A stretch of 64,000 nt of DNA, from the NCBI RefSeq assembly GCF_900156155.1, contig NZ_FTMD01000017.1, forward strand, positions 37,792 to 101,791. The letters are read 5' to 3'. Source of the stretch: Aromatoleum tolulyticum (lineage in GTDB: Bacteria > Pseudomonadota > Gammaproteobacteria > Burkholderiales > Rhodocyclaceae). A program made the position numbers and the translations under genes. Positions 62,466-64,000 of the stretch are shown here, piece after piece; the stretch's first letter is position 1, and the number at the start of each line of letters is the position of its first letter. The notes under the pieces were generated by a model, which saw only the letters and a program-made list of their open reading frames with translations, searched no databases and was not told the origin of the DNA.

Positions 62466-64000
62466 TCAGTCGGTGATGAGTTTGCCCTTGGTCATGAGGT
62501 CGGTGATGATCGCCTGATCGCTCAGTGTGTTGTTGCTCGTGAGATCGACGCCCTCCAGAACGATCAGTTGATTGACGGGCGTACTGGTGCCGCCGGAATG
62601 CACCTCGATCGTCGTCGAGTTCGTGCCGGCGTTGTAGCTGAAGTGCAGATAATCCCCCAGCGGGTCGGTAGCGGCGGACGGACCCTCCAGCAGATCCTTC
62701 AGATCGAGGCGATCGCCACCAGAGCCATAGGCCGCGGTGTTGAAGTCCTTGATCGTGTCGGTTGGCACCGGGGAGGTGCCGGCGTCGGCGAGCGACCACT
62801 TGAAGGTGTCGGCGCCGAGGCCGCCCGTCAGGGTGTCGTTACCGGCTCCACCGGAAAGCGTGTCGTTGCCTGCGTCGCCCCAGAGCTTGTCGTTGCCCGC
62901 ACCACCCGTTAGCGTGTCGTTGCCGTAGCCGCCCATCAGCGCATCATCGCCCGCGCCGCCATCAATGACGTCGTGGCCAGCACGACCATCGATCAGATCG
63001 TTACCGGCACCGCCCGAGAGCGTATCGTTGGTCGGTCCGGCGGTATTCGTGCCGGGATTGCCATAGATGATGTCGTCACCGCCACTGGCCGCGACCGTCT
63101 GGCCGGACTCGCCCGTGGAGATCGGCGTCTTGACGAATTCCTGGCCGGTCTTGCTGCTCGACAGCCAGATATAGTCCTGGCCTTCGCTGACGGCGGTAGT
63201 GTCAAGGAACGAAGTCGTCGCCACCTTGATCGACGAGCCGTCGTTGTTGAGCAGCACGTATTCGTCGGAGTTGATCAACGAGACATCGTTGGCGACATTG
63301 GTGACGTTGCTCCAGACCAGACCCAGTTGCTCGCTGTTGCCGATCGAGAGCTGCGAGGCGGTCGTGTTCGTCAGCGTGACGCGGAACACCGTTTCGTTGC
63401 TGTCGTTGAAGATCTTGTCGATCGTTGCCGTCATGCCGGTCTTCAGATAGAACTTGCTCGCGGCGTCGAATGCGAGTGCTGCATCGCCATCCCTGACGTG
63501 GAAGTCGAAGTGGATCGAGGCTCCGGCCGTGAAGGTGATGCTGCCGTTGCCCTTCGGCTGGATGTTGTTGTTCTGCACCTGCCAGTCGGAGCCGTCGTAG
63601 ATGATCGGCGGGAGGGTGACCGGTACCGTATCGCTGCCCCCGCTGCCGAGGTTGCCCGCGGTATCGGTGTAGAGGTCGTTGGCGACGCTCACGCTCGCGG
63701 TGCCGGTAAATCCTGCATCTGCAGTGAAGGTGGCGGTGTAAACCAGCGGATTCGCCGTGGCGGTGAGGCCGGTTACGGTGCCGCCGACGGCAACGATGTC
63801 GGTTGCGGTGAATCCGACCGGCGCTTCGCTGAAGGTGAAGGTCACCGCCGAGCTGGTATCGATATCGTTGAGTCCCGCATCGACGATATCTACTGCGAGG
63901 GTCGGGTTGGAGCGATCGACCGGGACGGTGTCGCTGCTGCCGGTGCCCTGGTTGCCGGCCGCATCGGTGTACAGGTTGTCGGCGACGCTGACGCTGGCGG
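62466..64000 (-). CDS. RTX repeat surface/secreted protein, C-terminal part
   Basis: The gene is open at its 5' end, which lies beyond the right edge; about 511 residues are visible. The N-terminal side shows immunoglobulin-like units in a 300-bp tandem (ASVSVADNLYTDAAGNQG near 64000, and ASVSVANDLYTDTAGNLG near 63700). A calcium-binding RTX block follows, with about six GGxGxDxL nonapeptides (LSGGAGNDLIDGRAGHDVID). The last 130 residues look like a type I secretion signal of the VCA0849 kind. Such proteins are exported adhesins or biofilm proteins. No ABC exporter is in view. Confidence 0.9.
   Translation of the reverse strand, partial: ASVSVADNLYTDAAGNQGTGSSDTVPVDRSNPTLAVDIVDAGLNDIDTSSAVTFTFSEAPVGFTATDIVAVGGTVTGLTATANPLVYTATFTADAGFTGTASVSVANDLYTDTAGNLGSGGSDTVPVTLPPIIYDGSDWQVQNNNIQPKGNGSITFTAGASIHFDFHVRDGDAALAFDAASKFYLKTGMTATIDKIFNDSNETVFRVTLTNTTASQLSIGNSEQLGLVWSNVTNVANDVSLINSDEYVLLNNDGSSIKVATTSFLDTTAVSEGQDYIWLSSSKTGQEFVKTPISTGESGQTVAASGGDDIIYGNPGTNTAGPTNDTLSGGAGNDLIDGRAGHDVIDGGAGDDALMGGYGNDTLTGGAGNDKLWGDAGNDTLSGGAGNDTLTGGLGADTFKWSLADAGTSPVPTDTIKDFNTAAYGSGGDRLDLKDLLEGPSAATDPLGDYLHFSYNAGTNSTTIEVHSGGTSTPVNQLIVLEGVDLTSNNTLSDQAIITDLMTKGKLITD

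Noticed and set aside
62800..63080. CRISPR array in the short repeated region
   Set aside because: The repeats are coding RTX nonapeptide repeats with no fixed repeat-spacer pattern.

Overview
The window is GC-rich bacterial chromosome. Nearly every gene is proteobacterial, and the mix suggests a facultatively denitrifying betaproteobacterium of the Azoarcus/Aromatoleum/Thauera type. That placement is inferred from gene content: UbiU/UbiV/UbiT for oxygen-independent ubiquinone, CcoG, a NorE/NorF-like pair, a tungstate-binding protein and a 1605-residue NAD-glutamate dehydrogenase. I see no rRNA, tRNA, CRISPR array, insertion sequence or prophage. Both ends cut genes: an EAL-domain gene on the left and an RTX repeat protein on the right.

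Region by region. 1-8.1 kb holds single genes: an esterase-like hydrolase, a DUF3108 protein, a VOC protein, a LysR regulator divergent from an NAD(P)-binding protein, a TIR-transmembrane-ankyrin protein, and an Asp-box propeller protein that overlaps a MoaD-like gene. 8.1-23 kb holds a short palindromic repeat region, a PsiF protein, Fpr, a DM13 protein, a double nitroreductase (SagB-type) protein, a ferritin-like protein, UspA, TerC, a MocR regulator, the NorE/F-like pair divergent from ccoG, and a six-gene minus-strand run (VanZ, ferredoxin, hydrolase, GST, NodI/NodJ-type ABC exporter).

23.1-33.4 kb is the most unusual part. Eight tightly spaced minus-strand genes, most of which I cannot assign to a known function, face a LuxR-type regulator across a 483-bp gap. 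The first two genes encode paralogous proteins with very acidic N-termini and arginine-rich C-termini. They are followed by a HEVAH-motif metallopeptidase, four proteins of unknown family and a DUF4438 protein. I treat this as one undescribed system.

33.5-38.4 kb carries ubiUVT behind a near-consensus FNR box, then an orphan tupA divergent from a ModE-like/PBP regulator. 38.4-42 kb has small hypothetical proteins and a MASE1 histidine kinase/NarL-type regulator pair. 42-50.6 kb has a VOC protein, a GMC oxidoreductase with a Tat-exported small subunit, a sodium:solute symporter, a natural arginase-ornithine aminotransferase fusion, and ubiB. 50.6-62.4 kb has a ZnuD-like receptor with a small partner, then argS, a SPOR protein, dsbA, an SDR and the large glutamate dehydrogenase on the plus strand. 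The arginase-aminotransferase fusion would yield glutamate, which the dehydrogenase could deaminate, so the two may belong to one catabolic route (inference).
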